Of a stretch of 64,000 nt of DNA, positions 6,923 to 15,936 are shown piece after piece. The DNA is from JAWKJY01 sp041393535 (GTDB lineage Bacteria > Actinomycetota > Thermoleophilia > Gaiellales > Gaiellaceae): contig JAWKJY010000004.1 of the NCBI GenBank assembly GCA_041393535.1, forward strand, positions 186,001 through 250,000, read 5' to 3'. Made by a program: the position numbers and the translations under genes. The notes beneath the pieces were generated by a model, which was not told where the DNA came from, did not search any database, and was given only the letters and a program-made list of their open reading frames with translations. Each line of letters begins with the position of its first letter. Position 1 is the first letter of the stretch.

Positions 6923-8896
6923 TCAGTGCGCTCCGACCCTGGCTGGCTCGGGTGTCGTGGACAGCTCGCTGCCGCCCTCGAGGATCACGTGCCTGGCGCC
7001 CGGGATGCCGTACTCGTACGGGCCGCCGACCACGCGGGGCACCTCGTCGAAGTTGTACTTCGGCGGCGGCGACGGGAGCTGCCACTCGATCGTCATCGCG
7101 CGCCACGGGTTCGCGGGCGCCTTCGCGCCGCTGCGCCAGGAGACGATGACGTTGTAGATGAAGATCAGCTGGGCGGCGCCGAGGACGAACGAGCCGAGCG
7201 AGCTGACCAGGTTCCAGTCGGCGTACACGGGGTCGTAGTCCGCCACGCGGCGCGGCATGCCGTCGAGGCCGATGTAGTGCTGGACGAAGAAGGTGACGTT
7301 GAACGCCACGAACGTCAGCCAGAAGTGCAGCTTCGCGAGCCGCTCGTTGTACATCCGGCCGGTCATCTTCGGGAACCAGTAGTAGGCGCCGGCGAAGATC
7401 GTGAAGACCGAGCCGCCGAAGAGGACGTAGTGGATGTGGGCGACGACGAAGTACGTGTCCGAGGCGTGCTGGTCGATGGGCACCGAGCCCAGGAAGATGC
7501 CGGACAGGCCGCCGATGACGAACATCGATATGAACCCGAGTGCCCAGTACATCGGGGCTCTCATGTGTATGCGCCCGTCCCAGATGGTTGCCAACCAGCT
7601 GAAGATCTTGATGCCCGTTGGCACGGCGATCAGCAGGGTGGTCACCATCATCGGGATGCGCAGCCACGGCGCCATGCCCGCGACGAACATGTGATGCGCC
7701 CACACGGAGAAGCCGAGGATGAGGATGCCGACCAGCGAGAGCGCCATCAGTCGGTACCCGAACACCGGTTTCCGCGCGAACACGGCCAGGACCTCGGAGA
7801 TGATCCCGAAGCCGGGCAGGAGCATGATGTAGACGGCCGGGTGTGAGTAGAACCAGAAGATGTGCTGGTACCCGACCACGTAGCCGCCGCCCTCCGGCAC
7901 GAAGAAGTTCGTGTGGAGGACGCGGTCGAACGTGAGCAGGAACTGCGAGCCGGCGATGAACGGCGTCGCGAGCACCACCAGCATCGACGTCGTGAAGTTC
8001 GCCCAGACGAGCAGCGGCATGCGCCAGAACGTCATGCCCGGCGCACGCATCGTGATGATGGTCACGATGAAGTTCAGCGCGGTCAGGATCGACGACGCGC
8101 CCGCCCACTGGACGCCCATCTGGAAGAGCAGGTTGCCGACCTGGACGTGCTCCGCGAGCGGCGGGTAGTTCGTCCAGCCGGCGTTGAACGCGCCGCCCGG
8201 GACGATGAAGCTGGCGAGCATCATCAGGCCCGCGATCGGCAGCAGCCAGAAGGACAGCGCGTTCAGCTTCGGGTAGGCCATGTCGGCCGCCCCGATCATC
8301 AACGGGATCACGTAGTTGCCCATCCCGGCGAAGACCGGGACGATGAAGAGGAAGATCATGATCGTCGCGTGCGACGACGTGAACCCGTTGAACGTGTTGG
8401 AGTCGACGAACTGGCTGCCGGGCTCGGCGAGCTCCGCGCGCAGGAACAGCGCGAGCAGGCCCGCGACCAGGAAGAAGAAGAAGGTCGTCACGGCGTACTG
8501 GACGCCGATCACCTTGTGGTCGGTGTTGACCCTGAAGTAGTCCTTCCAGGAGTCGGCGCCGTGGCCCGAGTGGTCCTCGGGCAGCGTCTTGCGCCCGGTG
8601 ACGAAGTAGAGCCAGTAGTCGAACGCGCCGAGGCCGTAGAGGAAGCCGAAGGGCACGACCACGGTCCAGCCGACGAGCAGGACCTCGAGGTCCCAGACCG
8701 GATCCCAGTTCGTGAGAGCACGAAGGCCGCAGATGAACGCGGTCGCGAGACCGAAGGAGAGCGGCGTCGTCCAGAGCGCCTTCAGCCAGCCGCCGCGGCG
8801 GAGCGGGCCGCGCTGGAGCCAGGGCGGCGGCGGGCCGTGATGGTCGTCGTGGCCCTCGTGATGGTGCCCGTGGCCGTCGAGAACGTGCGTAGCCAT
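6923..8896 (-). CDS. ctaD: Cytochrome c oxidase subunit I, A2-type, with N-terminal extension
   Basis: 657 residues, longer than the usual 530-560. Core residues: heme a ligand His176 (SSHATIM), the helix VI motif YSHPAVY (350-356) in place of the GHPEVY of A1 oxidases, CuB His pair VWAHHMF (401-402), and the heme a3 region VVAHIHYVLFGG. The YSHP motif is the established marker of A2-type heme-copper oxidases. The first about 120 residues are extra: a His-rich start (HGHHHEGHDDHHG) and two more membrane helices before the canonical first helix (VNTDHKVIGVQY). It reduces oxygen and pumps protons together with ctaC and ctaE in the same operon. Confidence 0.96.
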   Translation of the reverse strand: MATHVLDGHGHHHEGHDDHHGPPPPWLQRGPLRRGGWLKALWTTPLSFGLATAFICGLRALTNWDPVWDLEVLLVGWTVVVPFGFLYGLGAFDYWLYFVTGRKTLPEDHSGHGADSWKDYFRVNTDHKVIGVQYAVTTFFFFLVAGLLALFLRAELAEPGSQFVDSNTFNGFTSSHATIMIFLFIVPVFAGMGNYVIPLMIGAADMAYPKLNALSFWLLPIAGLMMLASFIVPGGAFNAGWTNYPPLAEHVQVGNLLFQMGVQWAGASSILTALNFIVTIITMRAPGMTFWRMPLLVWANFTTSMLVVLATPFIAGSQFLLTFDRVLHTNFFVPEGGGYVVGYQHIFWFYSHPAVYIMLLPGFGIISEVLAVFARKPVFGYRLMALSLVGILILGFSVWAHHMFVAGMAPWLRIPMMVTTLLIAVPTGIKIFSWLATIWDGRIHMRAPMYWALGFISMFVIGGLSGIFLGSVPIDQHASDTYFVVAHIHYVLFGGSVFTIFAGAYYWFPKMTGRMYNERLAKLHFWLTFVAFNVTFFVQHYIGLDGMPRRVADYDPVYADWNLVSSLGSFVLGAAQLIFIYNVIVSWRSGAKAPANPWRAMTIEWQLPSPPPKYNFDEVPRVVGGPYEYGIPGARHVILEGGSELSTTPEPARVGAH

Positions 8897-8903
8897 CTCT
8901 CTC

Positions 8904-9896
8904 CTAGCCGCTCGTCGTCTTCACGAGGTAGTCGACCAGCGCGTCGAGCTCGTCCTGGGAAAGCGTGTCGTACGTCTTGGGCATGACGTTGTCCGGGTAC
9001 CCCTCGGTGACCACCGCGCTCGGCGCGACGATCGACTCGCGCACCGCGTCGGGCGTCTGGCCGACGAGCGCCTCGTCGAGGTTCGGGCCGGTCGTGCCCG
9101 TTCCGTTCGCGTCCGCCAGCACGTGGCAGCTGCCGCAGCCGTTGTTCACGAACGCGGCCTTGCCGAGGTTGTCGCCGCCCCCGTCGACCGCGGCCTGCTG
9201 CTCTGCGACCCACTGGTCGTACTCGGCCTGCGGGAGCACGCGCGTCTGGGAGCGCATCACGGCGTGGCCGAGGCCGCAGAGCTCCGTGCAGATGACGGCG
9301 AAGGTGCCCTCGCGGTTCGGCGTGATGCGGTAGGTGGTGAGGATCCCGGGGACGGCGTCCTGCTTCTGGCGCCACTCGGGCACCCAGAAGGAGTGGATCA
9401 CGTCGTTCGAGCGGAGCTGGAGCTCGACCGGCTCGTCGACCGGGAGCACCAGCTCGCCCGTGGTGATGTTCAGGTCGGGGTACGTGAACGACCACGCGAA
9501 CTGGGCCGCCGTGACCTCGACGACCATGTGGTCGGCCGGGAGGCGGTCGTTCTTCACGACGACGACGCCGCTCCAGACCGCGATGCCCGTGACGAGCAGG
9601 GTCGGGATCAGCGTCCAGACGACCTCGAGGCCGGTGTGCCCATGCGTCGGCTTGCCGTCCTCCTCGTCGTCGGGCTTCGCGCGGAACTTGAAGATCGCGT
9701 ACAGCGAGGCAGCCGCGACGATCGCGAAGATCACGAGCGAGATGACCGACGCGAGCACGTAGACCGTGTCGATCCGCTCGCCCTGCTCCGACCCGACCTT
9801 CGGGAGCCAGGGGATCCCGATGAAGGAGATCACGAACGCCGCGGCACCGATGCCCACGGCGAGGATCAACAGCTGGATGATCGACTTCTTCCGCAC
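8904..9896 (-). CDS. ctaC: Cytochrome c oxidase subunit II fused to cytochrome c (caa3-type)
   Basis: 330 residues. Two N-terminal membrane helices, then a cupredoxin domain with the CuA ligands H168 (DVIHSFWVP), C203, E205, C207, H211 and M214 (CTELCGLGHAVM), then a C-terminal cytochrome c domain with CGSCH (C254/C257/H258) and a distal Met in NVMPKTYD. The fusion defines a caa3-type oxidase that accepts electrons directly through its own heme c. First gene of the four-gene oxidase operon; a promoter lies about 20 bp upstream. Confidence 0.96.
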   Translation of the reverse strand: MRKKSIIQLLILAVGIGAAAFVISFIGIPWLPKVGSEQGERIDTVYVLASVISLVIFAIVAAASLYAIFKFRAKPDDEEDGKPTHGHTGLEVVWTLIPTLLVTGIAVWSGVVVVKNDRLPADHMVVEVTAAQFAWSFTYPDLNITTGELVLPVDEPVELQLRSNDVIHSFWVPEWRQKQDAVPGILTTYRITPNREGTFAVICTELCGLGHAVMRSQTRVLPQAEYDQWVAEQQAAVDGGGDNLGKAAFVNNGCGSCHVLADANGTGTTGPNLDEALVGQTPDAVRESIVAPSAVVTEGYPDNVMPKTYDTLSQDELDALVDYLVKTTSG

Positions 9897-9914
9897 GGCG
9901 ACCGGATCGAGGGA

Positions 9915-9944
9915 ACCCTACTCGCTGGCGCGGCCGGGTGGCAA
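9915..9944 (-). promoter_or_regulatory. Promoter of the cytochrome oxidase operon
   Basis: On the minus strand a -35 hexamer TTGCCA (9939-9944; 5 of 6 to TTGACA) is followed by an 18-bp spacer and a -10 hexamer TAGGGT (9915-9920, fits TANNNT). The ctaC start codon begins at 9896, giving a very short leader. Confidence 0.55.
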
Positions 9945-9994
9945 CTGGGAACCGGCTCGGGCGGTTTCCTATCCGGAGTTTCTACGGATCGAGC

Positions 9995-10939
9995 TCAGCC
10001 CTCGGGCGCCTCGCGGGCCCGTCCGAGCCCCAGGTGGCGGCGCCAGCGCAGCGTGCGGAGCGTCAGCAGGATCGCCCCGAAGCCGAGCACGACGTTGACG
10101 ACGGCGATCGCCAGCTCCATGCCGACGCTGAAGCTCACGACGGCGGTCGCGGTCGCCTGGCCGACGAAGAGGTAGACGAGCAGGGCCTGGGTCGTCCCGA
10201 TCCCGGCGGGCGTGATCGGCACGACGGTCGCGAGGCTGTTGGCGAGCTGCACGAGCAGCACGCGCTCGATGGACGGGTCGATGCCGAACGCCTCGAGGAA
10301 GAACCAGATCGAGCCGAGCCGCAGCAGCCAGTCGGCCGCCTGCCACGGCACCACGGTGAGCAGGTAGGCGCGCGGGTGCCGCAGCACGGCGAAGCCCTGT
10401 CCGACCCGGCGCCCGAGGGCGGCGACCCGGTGGGCGAGCAGCGTGTAGCCGACGGCCAGCGCGACGCCGAGGGCCGCGCCGATGACGACGGTCGCGACCG
10501 GGTGGCGGCCGACCCACGCCCAGTCCGGCGCCGGCAGCCGGGGCAGGACGTCGAGCCCCGGCAGCACGCCCTGCGTGATCGCCCACGCGAGCAGCCCGAG
10601 GGCCACGAGGACGTCGAACACCGTCTCCACGAGCATCGTCGAGGCCAGCGTCGCGATCGTCGAGCCCTGAACGGCCCTGCGCGCGAGGACGAGCCGGACG
10701 AGGTCGCCTCCGCGAACGGGAACGATCGCGTTGACGCCGACGCCCGCGACGTAGGCGGCGAGGATCGAGCGCCAGCGCACCCGCGTCCGCGGGTAGGCGG
10801 CGGCGACGATCGCGCGCCAGGCGCGCGTCCGGCAGGCCACCTTGGCCAGGTGGAGCGCCAGGGCCACGCCGAGCGGCGCCCACCCCACGTCGGCGAGGTG
10901 ACGGGCAAAGACCCGGACTGCCTCGACGACGGCGTCCAC
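9995..10939 (-). CDS. Integral membrane protein, flippase-like (UPF0104 / MprF-like domain)
   Basis: 314 residues, GTG start. Seven to eight hydrophobic helices and the family hallmarks VNAIVPVRGGDLVRLVL in the N-terminal half and VPITPAGIGTTQALLVYLF in the C-terminal half identify the lysylphosphatidylglycerol-synthase transmembrane (UPF0104) family. Members without the synthetase domain are thought to flip lipids or glycolipids. It stands alone, downstream of the MFS operon by about 35 bp and upstream of the oxidase promoter. Substrate unknown. Confidence 0.8.
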   Translation of the reverse strand: MDAVVEAVRVFARHLADVGWAPLGVALALHLAKVACRTRAWRAIVAAAYPRTRVRWRSILAAYVAGVGVNAIVPVRGGDLVRLVLARRAVQGSTIATLASTMLVETVFDVLVALGLLAWAITQGVLPGLDVLPRLPAPDWAWVGRHPVATVVIGAALGVALAVGYTLLAHRVAALGRRVGQGFAVLRHPRAYLLTVVPWQAADWLLRLGSIWFFLEAFGIDPSIERVLLVQLANSLATVVPITPAGIGTTQALLVYLFVGQATATAVVSFSVGMELAIAVVNVVLGFGAILLTLRTLRWRRHLGLGRAREAPEG

Positions 10940-10973
10940 GTTCCCTCGCCCCGAGGGTAGCTCGCCGCGGGCG

Positions 10974-12185
10974 TCAGCCCGGGCCGGGCTCGACCGAGGC
11001 CGGCCCGGGCTCGGTGCCCGTCGCTGGCTCGGCCGCCCGACGCTCGAGCCCCAGCTCCCGCATGCTCGGGATCGCGAGCAGGGCCGAGAGCCAGATGCCG
11101 GCGACGACGAGGTAGCCGATCCGCCCGTCGCCGGGGAGCGAGAAGGCGAGGCCGAGGAGCGGCGCGCCGGCGACGACGACGCCGTTCCCGAGCATGTTCA
11201 CGAACCCGACCGCGACGCCCGGGGTCGCGGGGTAGCGCAGGGCGGCGCCGGTGAACGCCGGCGCGAACGGGATGCCGGCCGCGGCGCCGACGACGATCGT
11301 CCCGAGCAGGGACAGCCAGACGGGCCCGGCGGCCGCGACCGCGACCGTCCCCGCCGCCGAGAGCACGATGCTGAGCGCGAGCGCCGGGCGCATCCAGTGC
11401 GGCCGGTGGCGGAAGATCCAGCCGCCGTAGGGGCGCGTGATCAGGCCCAGCAGGAGCGCGACCGACCCGATCAGGCCGGCCGTGTCCTCGGAGTAGTCGC
11501 CGGCGCGCGTGAGCAGGGTGACGACCCAGTTCGCGACGACGATCGACAGGCCCATCCCGGCCATGTGCATCGCGGCGAGCCGGTAGATCGCGGGGTCGCG
11601 GAACACCCGCCGGGCCGAGGGCGCGTCCGGGACCTGCGCGCGCGTGACGCGCTTGGGGCCAGGCGGGCCGATCAGCGTCAGCGCGAGCGCGGTGCCGCCC
11701 AAGGCGAGGGCCATGAGCCACGGGCCGCGCCAGCCGAGCGGGTCGGCCAGCGGCGGCATGATCGCGATCGCGATGCCGGCGCCGGCGAGGCCGGCGCCGC
11801 CGAAGACGCCCTGGGCGACCGCGCCCACCTCGCGGACGTAGATGCTCGCAGCGACGAACGCCATCGAGGTGCCGACGCCGATCAGCGCCCGGCACGGGAT
11901 CGCGAGCGCCGGCTCCGGCGCGATCAGCGCGACCGCGTTCGCCGTGCAGACGATCGCCATGCCGAGGATCGCGATCCGCTTCGCGCCGAAGCGGTCGACG
12001 AGCCCGCCGCCGGGGATCTGCCCGAGCGAGTGCGTGAGCGAGACCGCGGTCGTGAACAGGCCGACCGTCGCGAGGGAGATCGCGTACGCCGCCTCGATCG
12101 TCTCCGCGACGGCGCCGATGTTGGGCAGGCTGAAGCCGAGCCCGAGGCTGATCATCGCGCTGACGAGCGTTGCCCGGGCCTTCAC
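10974..12185 (-). CDS. MFS transporter (copy A)
   Basis: 403 residues from the GTG at 12185, which overlaps the stop of the upstream MFS gene (GTGA). Twelve predicted helices; the MFS loop 2-3 motif appears as GGGLVDRFGAKR, and ITRPYGGWIFR marks the central part. It closely resembles the neighbouring MFS protein (same SLPNIG/TNVGAI start, GDYSEDTAGLI versus GDYGEDAAGAI, LPGDGRIGYL versus LPGEGRIGFV), so the two arose by tandem duplication. Probably an uptake carrier for a substrate of the adjacent amidase/dehydrogenase, which is inference from context. Confidence 0.88.
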   Translation of the reverse strand: MKARATLVSAMISLGLGFSLPNIGAVAETIEAAYAISLATVGLFTTAVSLTHSLGQIPGGGLVDRFGAKRIAILGMAIVCTANAVALIAPEPALAIPCRALIGVGTSMAFVAASIYVREVGAVAQGVFGGAGLAGAGIAIAIMPPLADPLGWRGPWLMALALGGTALALTLIGPPGPKRVTRAQVPDAPSARRVFRDPAIYRLAAMHMAGMGLSIVVANWVVTLLTRAGDYSEDTAGLIGSVALLLGLITRPYGGWIFRHRPHWMRPALALSIVLSAAGTVAVAAAGPVWLSLLGTIVVGAAAGIPFAPAFTGAALRYPATPGVAVGFVNMLGNGVVVAGAPLLGLAFSLPGDGRIGYLVVAGIWLSALLAIPSMRELGLERRAAEPATGTEPGPASVEPGPG

Positions 12186-13345
12186 GTCGCGGTCCTCGCG
12201 GGTGCCACGCCGAGCTGCTCGCGGCTCGGCGCCAGCAACAGGCCGATCGCCCAGATCGCGGCGACCGCGACGAAGCCGATCCGGCCCTCCCCCGGCAGCG
12301 AGAACGTCAGGCCAAGCAGCGGGGTGGCGGCCACGATCGTCAGCGCGCCCATCATGTTGACGAACGCCACCGCGGCCGCCGGGGCATCCGGCCGCAGCCG
12401 GGCGGCGCCGTGCATCGCCGGCGCGAAGGGGATCCCGGCACAGAGCCCGAGCAGGATCCCGCCCGGCACGACGAGGGCGAGGCTCCCGGCCGTCGCGATC
12501 AGCGCCGTGCCGACGGCGCCGCCGACCAGGCCGATCCCGATCGCGAGCCGCGCGCGCTCGGGGTGGACCCGGACGACCCAGCCGCCGAGCGGGCGGGTGA
12601 GGATGCCCCCGAGCAGCACGAGCGACGCGATCGCGCCCGCCGCGTCCTCGCCGTAGTCGCCCGCGCGCACGAGCAGCGTCGAGGCCCAGTTGCCCGCGAC
12701 GAGGCTCAGGCCGAAGCCGAGCATCTGCAGGAGCGCGAGCGGGTAGAGGCGCGCGTCGCCGAGCACCGCGGCGAGCCGCACCGGTGGGTGGCCGGCCGCG
12801 CGCGTCGGCCCGGGCCGCGGCCCGACGGCCAGCACGACGAGGGCGATCAGCGCGAGCCCGGCCGAGGTCGCGAACGGCGCCCGCCAGCCGATCGCGTTCT
12901 CGACGAGGGGCACGACGCCGAGGGCGACGCCGCCGGCGCCCATCGCGATCCCGCCGAAGACGCCCTGCATGAACGCGCCGCCGCCGGTGGCGCGCACGTA
13001 GTCGCTCGTGGCGATGAAGCCCGTCCCCGTGCCGATGCCGCACACGACGCGGAGCGCCAGCGCGAGCGCCGGCTCCGGCGTGAGCATGATCAGCGCGTTC
13101 GTGACGGCGATGATGACGAGGGCCGCCAACGCGACCCGCGACGGCCCGACGCGGTCGATCAGCCCCCCTCCCGGCAGCTGCACGAGCGAGTGGGCGATGA
13201 AGAACGCCGTCGTGAACAGGCCGACGGTCGCGAGCGCGACGCCGTAGTCCACGGCGATCGCGTCCGCGATGGCGCCGACGTTCGTCGCGTTCCAGGTCAC
13301 CGCCAGCGCGAGCACGGCCATGGTGGCCGCCGCGCGGCGACTCAC
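12182..13345 (-). CDS. MFS transporter (copy B)
   Basis: 387 residues from the GTG at 13345, overlapping the dehydrogenase stop by 4 bp. It has the MFS A-motif variant GGGLIDRVGPSR and about twelve helices; helix order and conserved loops match copy A downstream. Two paralogous carriers in one operon could form a heteromeric transporter or handle related compounds. No drug-resistance hallmark (such as motif C, GxxxGPxxGG) is evident. Confidence 0.88.
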   Translation of the reverse strand: MSRRAAATMAVLALAVTWNATNVGAIADAIAVDYGVALATVGLFTTAFFIAHSLVQLPGGGLIDRVGPSRVALAALVIIAVTNALIMLTPEPALALALRVVCGIGTGTGFIATSDYVRATGGGAFMQGVFGGIAMGAGGVALGVVPLVENAIGWRAPFATSAGLALIALVVLAVGPRPGPTRAAGHPPVRLAAVLGDARLYPLALLQMLGFGLSLVAGNWASTLLVRAGDYGEDAAGAIASLVLLGGILTRPLGGWVVRVHPERARLAIGIGLVGGAVGTALIATAGSLALVVPGGILLGLCAGIPFAPAMHGAARLRPDAPAAAVAFVNMMGALTIVAATPLLGLTFSLPGEGRIGFVAVAAIWAIGLLLAPSREQLGVAPARTAT

Positions 13346-14316
13346 GGCACGAGCACGAGCTTGGTGTCGCTCCCGTGGGCCTGCCGGCTCCACGCGTCGG
13401 CGATGCCCGCGAGCGGAACGCGCTCGAGGTCGAACCGGATGCGGCCGGCCCGGGCGTGGGCGATCAGGTCGAGCAGGGCGCGGTTGAGCTCGTCGCGCGG
13501 GACGGCGAAGTTCGTGAAGCCGAGGATGTCGACCTGCTTGCCGCGCACGAGCCCGGACGGGACGACCGCCTGCGGCCCGGCGGACTGCCCGAGCTGGACG
13601 ATCCGCGCGCCGTTGGCGCAGGCCTCGAGCGCGGCCACGAACGGCTCGCCCCAGAGCGGGTCGACGACGAGGGTCGGGCCCTCGCCGCCGCACGCCTCGC
13701 GCAGCTGCCCGCCGAGGCTCTCGTACTCGCCGTGCTCGATCCGCACGACCGCGTCCGCGCCGTGCTCGAGCGCGCGGTCGAGGCCCTCCTGCCGGCGGCC
13801 GGCGGCGACCACCCGACCGGCGCCGAGCGCCTTCGCGGCCTGGACGGCGATGAGCCCGAGCGTGCCGGTGCCCCCGAGGACGAGCACGGTCTCGCCCGGG
13901 CGGACGGGCGCACGCCAGGCGAGCGGCAGCCAGCCCGCGAGGCCGGCGACGCCGAGCGACGCGGCGACGGCGGGGTCGGCGTCCGCGGGCAGCTCGACCG
14001 TGCCGTCGTCCTGCGCGACGACCATCTCGGCCATCCCGCCGTCCCGGCGCAGGCCCATGCCCTCCATGCCGGCGTAGACGAGCGCGCCCCGCGCGAAGGC
14101 GTCCGACTCGAGCACGCGCCCGACGGCCTCGTTCCCGGGGACGTACGGGAGCGCCGGCGTGCCGCCGAAGAAGCGGCCCGAGCCGACGTTGACGTCGATC
14201 GGGTTCAGCGGCGCCGCGAGCACCTCGATCAGCGTCTGCCCCTCGCCTCGGGTCGGATCGGGCGCCTCGCCGAGCTCGGGCAGCGCACCCAGCTCGCGGA
14301 TCAGCGCTGCGCGCAT
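13342..14316 (-). CDS. Medium-chain dehydrogenase/reductase, quinone-oxidoreductase-like
   Basis: 324 residues. GroES-like N-terminal domain (LIEVLAAPLNPIDVNVGSG, PYVPGNEAVGRV) followed by a Rossmann domain with LVLGGTGTLGLIAVQAAK. The catalytic-zinc ligands of alcohol dehydrogenases are absent, which fits the zinc-independent NAD(P)H:quinone reductase group. Located between the amidase (3 bp) and two MFS transporters, so it likely acts in the same small-molecule pathway; substrate unknown. Confidence 0.85.
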   Translation of the reverse strand: MRAALIRELGALPELGEAPDPTRGEGQTLIEVLAAPLNPIDVNVGSGRFFGGTPALPYVPGNEAVGRVLESDAFARGALVYAGMEGMGLRRDGGMAEMVVAQDDGTVELPADADPAVAASLGVAGLAGWLPLAWRAPVRPGETVLVLGGTGTLGLIAVQAAKALGAGRVVAAGRRQEGLDRALEHGADAVVRIEHGEYESLGGQLREACGGEGPTLVVDPLWGEPFVAALEACANGARIVQLGQSAGPQAVVPSGLVRGKQVDILGFTNFAVPRDELNRALLDLIAHARAGRIRFDLERVPLAGIADAWSRQAHGSDTKLVLVP

Positions 14317-14319
14317 CCG

Positions 14320-15729
14320 TCACACCTCCTTCGCCGCCGCGGCCAGGTCCGGCCGCCGCTCGTGCCAGTCCGTCGCCTGCTGGTACGCGTGGCCGGCCCG
14401 CAGGACGACGTCCTCGCGGAAGCGCCAGCCGACCATCGCCATCCCGACGGGCATGCCGTCGACGAGGCCGACGGGCACGCTCATCGTCGGCACGCCGACG
14501 AGGCTCCAGGGCGAGTTGTAGGGGATGATCGGCAGCCGGTAGGCGAGCCGCCGGCCGTTCACGTCGACCTCCGTCTCGCCGATCCTCGGCGGCAGGATCG
14601 GGAGCGTCGGGGCCACGAGCAGGTCGACGTCGCGGAACGTCCCCCGCAGCGCCTCGTAGGCGACGCGGCGGCCGCGCTGGCCGAGCGCATAGACGTGCCC
14701 GGGCAGGTAGAGGCCGGTGAGGAGCCGGGCGCGCACGTCGTCGCCGTAGGCGGCGAGCCGCTCGCGCAGCCACGGCAGGTGGACGTTCGTCGCGTCCGCG
14801 AACTGCATCGCCTGCTGGATGGCGCCGAAGTGCTGGAGGAGCGGGATCTCGACGTCGCGCACCTCGGCGCCGAGGCCGCGGAGCGCCTCGATCGCGCCGA
14901 GGACGGTGGCGCGGATCCGCTCGTCGATCAGGTCGTTGTCGACGAGCGACCGCACGACGCCCACCCGCAGCCCGGCGATCCCCTGCGGGAGGAGCGCCGC
15001 GTAATCGGGCACGGGGACGTCGGCCGTCGAGGCGTCCTCGGGGTCGTGGCCCGCGCAGGCCTGCAGCAGGACGGCGCAGTCCTCGGCCGAGCGCGCGATC
15101 GGCCCGACCACGTCGAACGCGAAGGAGACCGGGAAGACGCCGCGGTTCGAGACGCGCCCGGTCGTCGGGCGGATGCCCGTGACGCCGTTGAAGCACGCGG
15201 GGATGCGGATCGAGCCCGCGGTGTCCGTGCCGAGCGTCCCGGCCGCGAGGTCGGCGCCGGCGCAGGCGCCCGAGCCGCCGCTCGAGCCACCGACGATCCG
15301 GTCGAGCGACCAGGGGTTGTGGGACGGCCCGAAGCGCGGGCTGGTCGTCATCGCCCCGTAGGCGAACTCGTGCGTGTTCAGCTTGCCGAGGACGATCGCC
15401 CCGGCCCGGCGCAGGCCCTCGACCGCGCCCGCGTCACGGGTCGCCGGGCCAGCGTCGACGAGCACCCTCGACGAGCACGTCGTCACGGTGCCCGCGACGT
15501 CGATCACGTCCTTGATCGCCACCGGCACGCCCCAGAGCGGGCCCTGCGGCGCCTGGCCGGCGAGCGCGTCGGCCTCGGCGAGCGCCTCCTCGCCCCGGAC
15601 GTGCACGTAGGCCCTGACGGCGCCGTCGAGGCGGTCGATCCGATCGAGATACGACTGGACGGCCTCGCGCGGCGAGAGCTCGCCCGCGCGGAGCGCCCGC
15701 GCGAGCCCGGCAGCTCCCTGGAGGGCCAC
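14320..15729 (-). CDS. Amidase-signature family amidohydrolase
   Basis: 469 residues, GTG start directly abutting the stop of the small upstream gene. The Ser-cisSer-Lys catalytic machinery is visible: Lys in VAIKDVIDVAG, the signature IVGGSSGGSGAC with the cis-Ser, and TDTAGSIRIPA with the nucleophile Ser. This family hydrolyses amide bonds (GatA, AtzE, AtzF, various amidases). The upstream 63-residue partner suggests an AtzE/AtzG-like or GatA/GatC-like two-subunit enzyme rather than a tRNA amidotransferase, since no gatB is near. Confidence 0.9.
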   Translation of the reverse strand: MALQGAAGLARALRAGELSPREAVQSYLDRIDRLDGAVRAYVHVRGEEALAEADALAGQAPQGPLWGVPVAIKDVIDVAGTVTTCSSRVLVDAGPATRDAGAVEGLRRAGAIVLGKLNTHEFAYGAMTTSPRFGPSHNPWSLDRIVGGSSGGSGACAGADLAAGTLGTDTAGSIRIPACFNGVTGIRPTTGRVSNRGVFPVSFAFDVVGPIARSAEDCAVLLQACAGHDPEDASTADVPVPDYAALLPQGIAGLRVGVVRSLVDNDLIDERIRATVLGAIEALRGLGAEVRDVEIPLLQHFGAIQQAMQFADATNVHLPWLRERLAAYGDDVRARLLTGLYLPGHVYALGQRGRRVAYEALRGTFRDVDLLVAPTLPILPPRIGETEVDVNGRRLAYRLPIIPYNSPWSLVGVPTMSVPVGLVDGMPVGMAMVGWRFREDVVLRAGHAYQQATDWHERRPDLAAAAKEV

Positions 15730-15921
15730 CTACGCCTCCTCGGTCGGGACGAACATCGCCGCCGGCACGGTCTCGGGCGGCACGAGCTGCTCGAGCTCGC
15801 GGAAGGCGGGCAACAGGACGGCGAGGAAGCCCTGCACGGCCTCCAGGTCCTCCTGCGTCGGGTGCACGCCGTGGAGCGCGGCGAGCTCCCGCATGGTGTC
15901 GATCGAGGGCACGTCGGACAT
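15730..15921 (-). CDS. Small GatC/AtzG-like amidase subunit
   Basis: 63 residues. Two predicted helices around a short linker (MRELAALHGV, LEAVQGFLAVLLPAFREL) and a C-terminal Pro-Ala-x-Phe-x-Pro tail (VPAAMFVPTEE). This resembles the DUF4089/AtzG small proteins, which end in a similar PAPVF-P motif and clamp an AtzE-type amidase. Its stop codon touches the amidase GTG with no gap, so equimolar coupled translation is likely. Homology is by pattern only and needs a profile search. Confidence 0.6.
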   Translation of the reverse strand: MSDVPSIDTMRELAALHGVHPTQEDLEAVQGFLAVLLPAFRELEQLVPPETVPAAMFVPTEEA

Positions 15922-15936
15922 GCGCCTGACTCTACT

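Noticed and set aside
10974..13043. 689-residue minus-strand frame
   Set aside because: Only the last 403 residues form the MFS transporter; the N-terminal part is a shadow of the second MFS gene.
12182..15196. 1004-residue minus-strand frame
   Set aside because: Only its last 387 residues are a real MFS protein; the rest is low-complexity shadow of the dehydrogenase and amidase. Start moved to GTG 13345.
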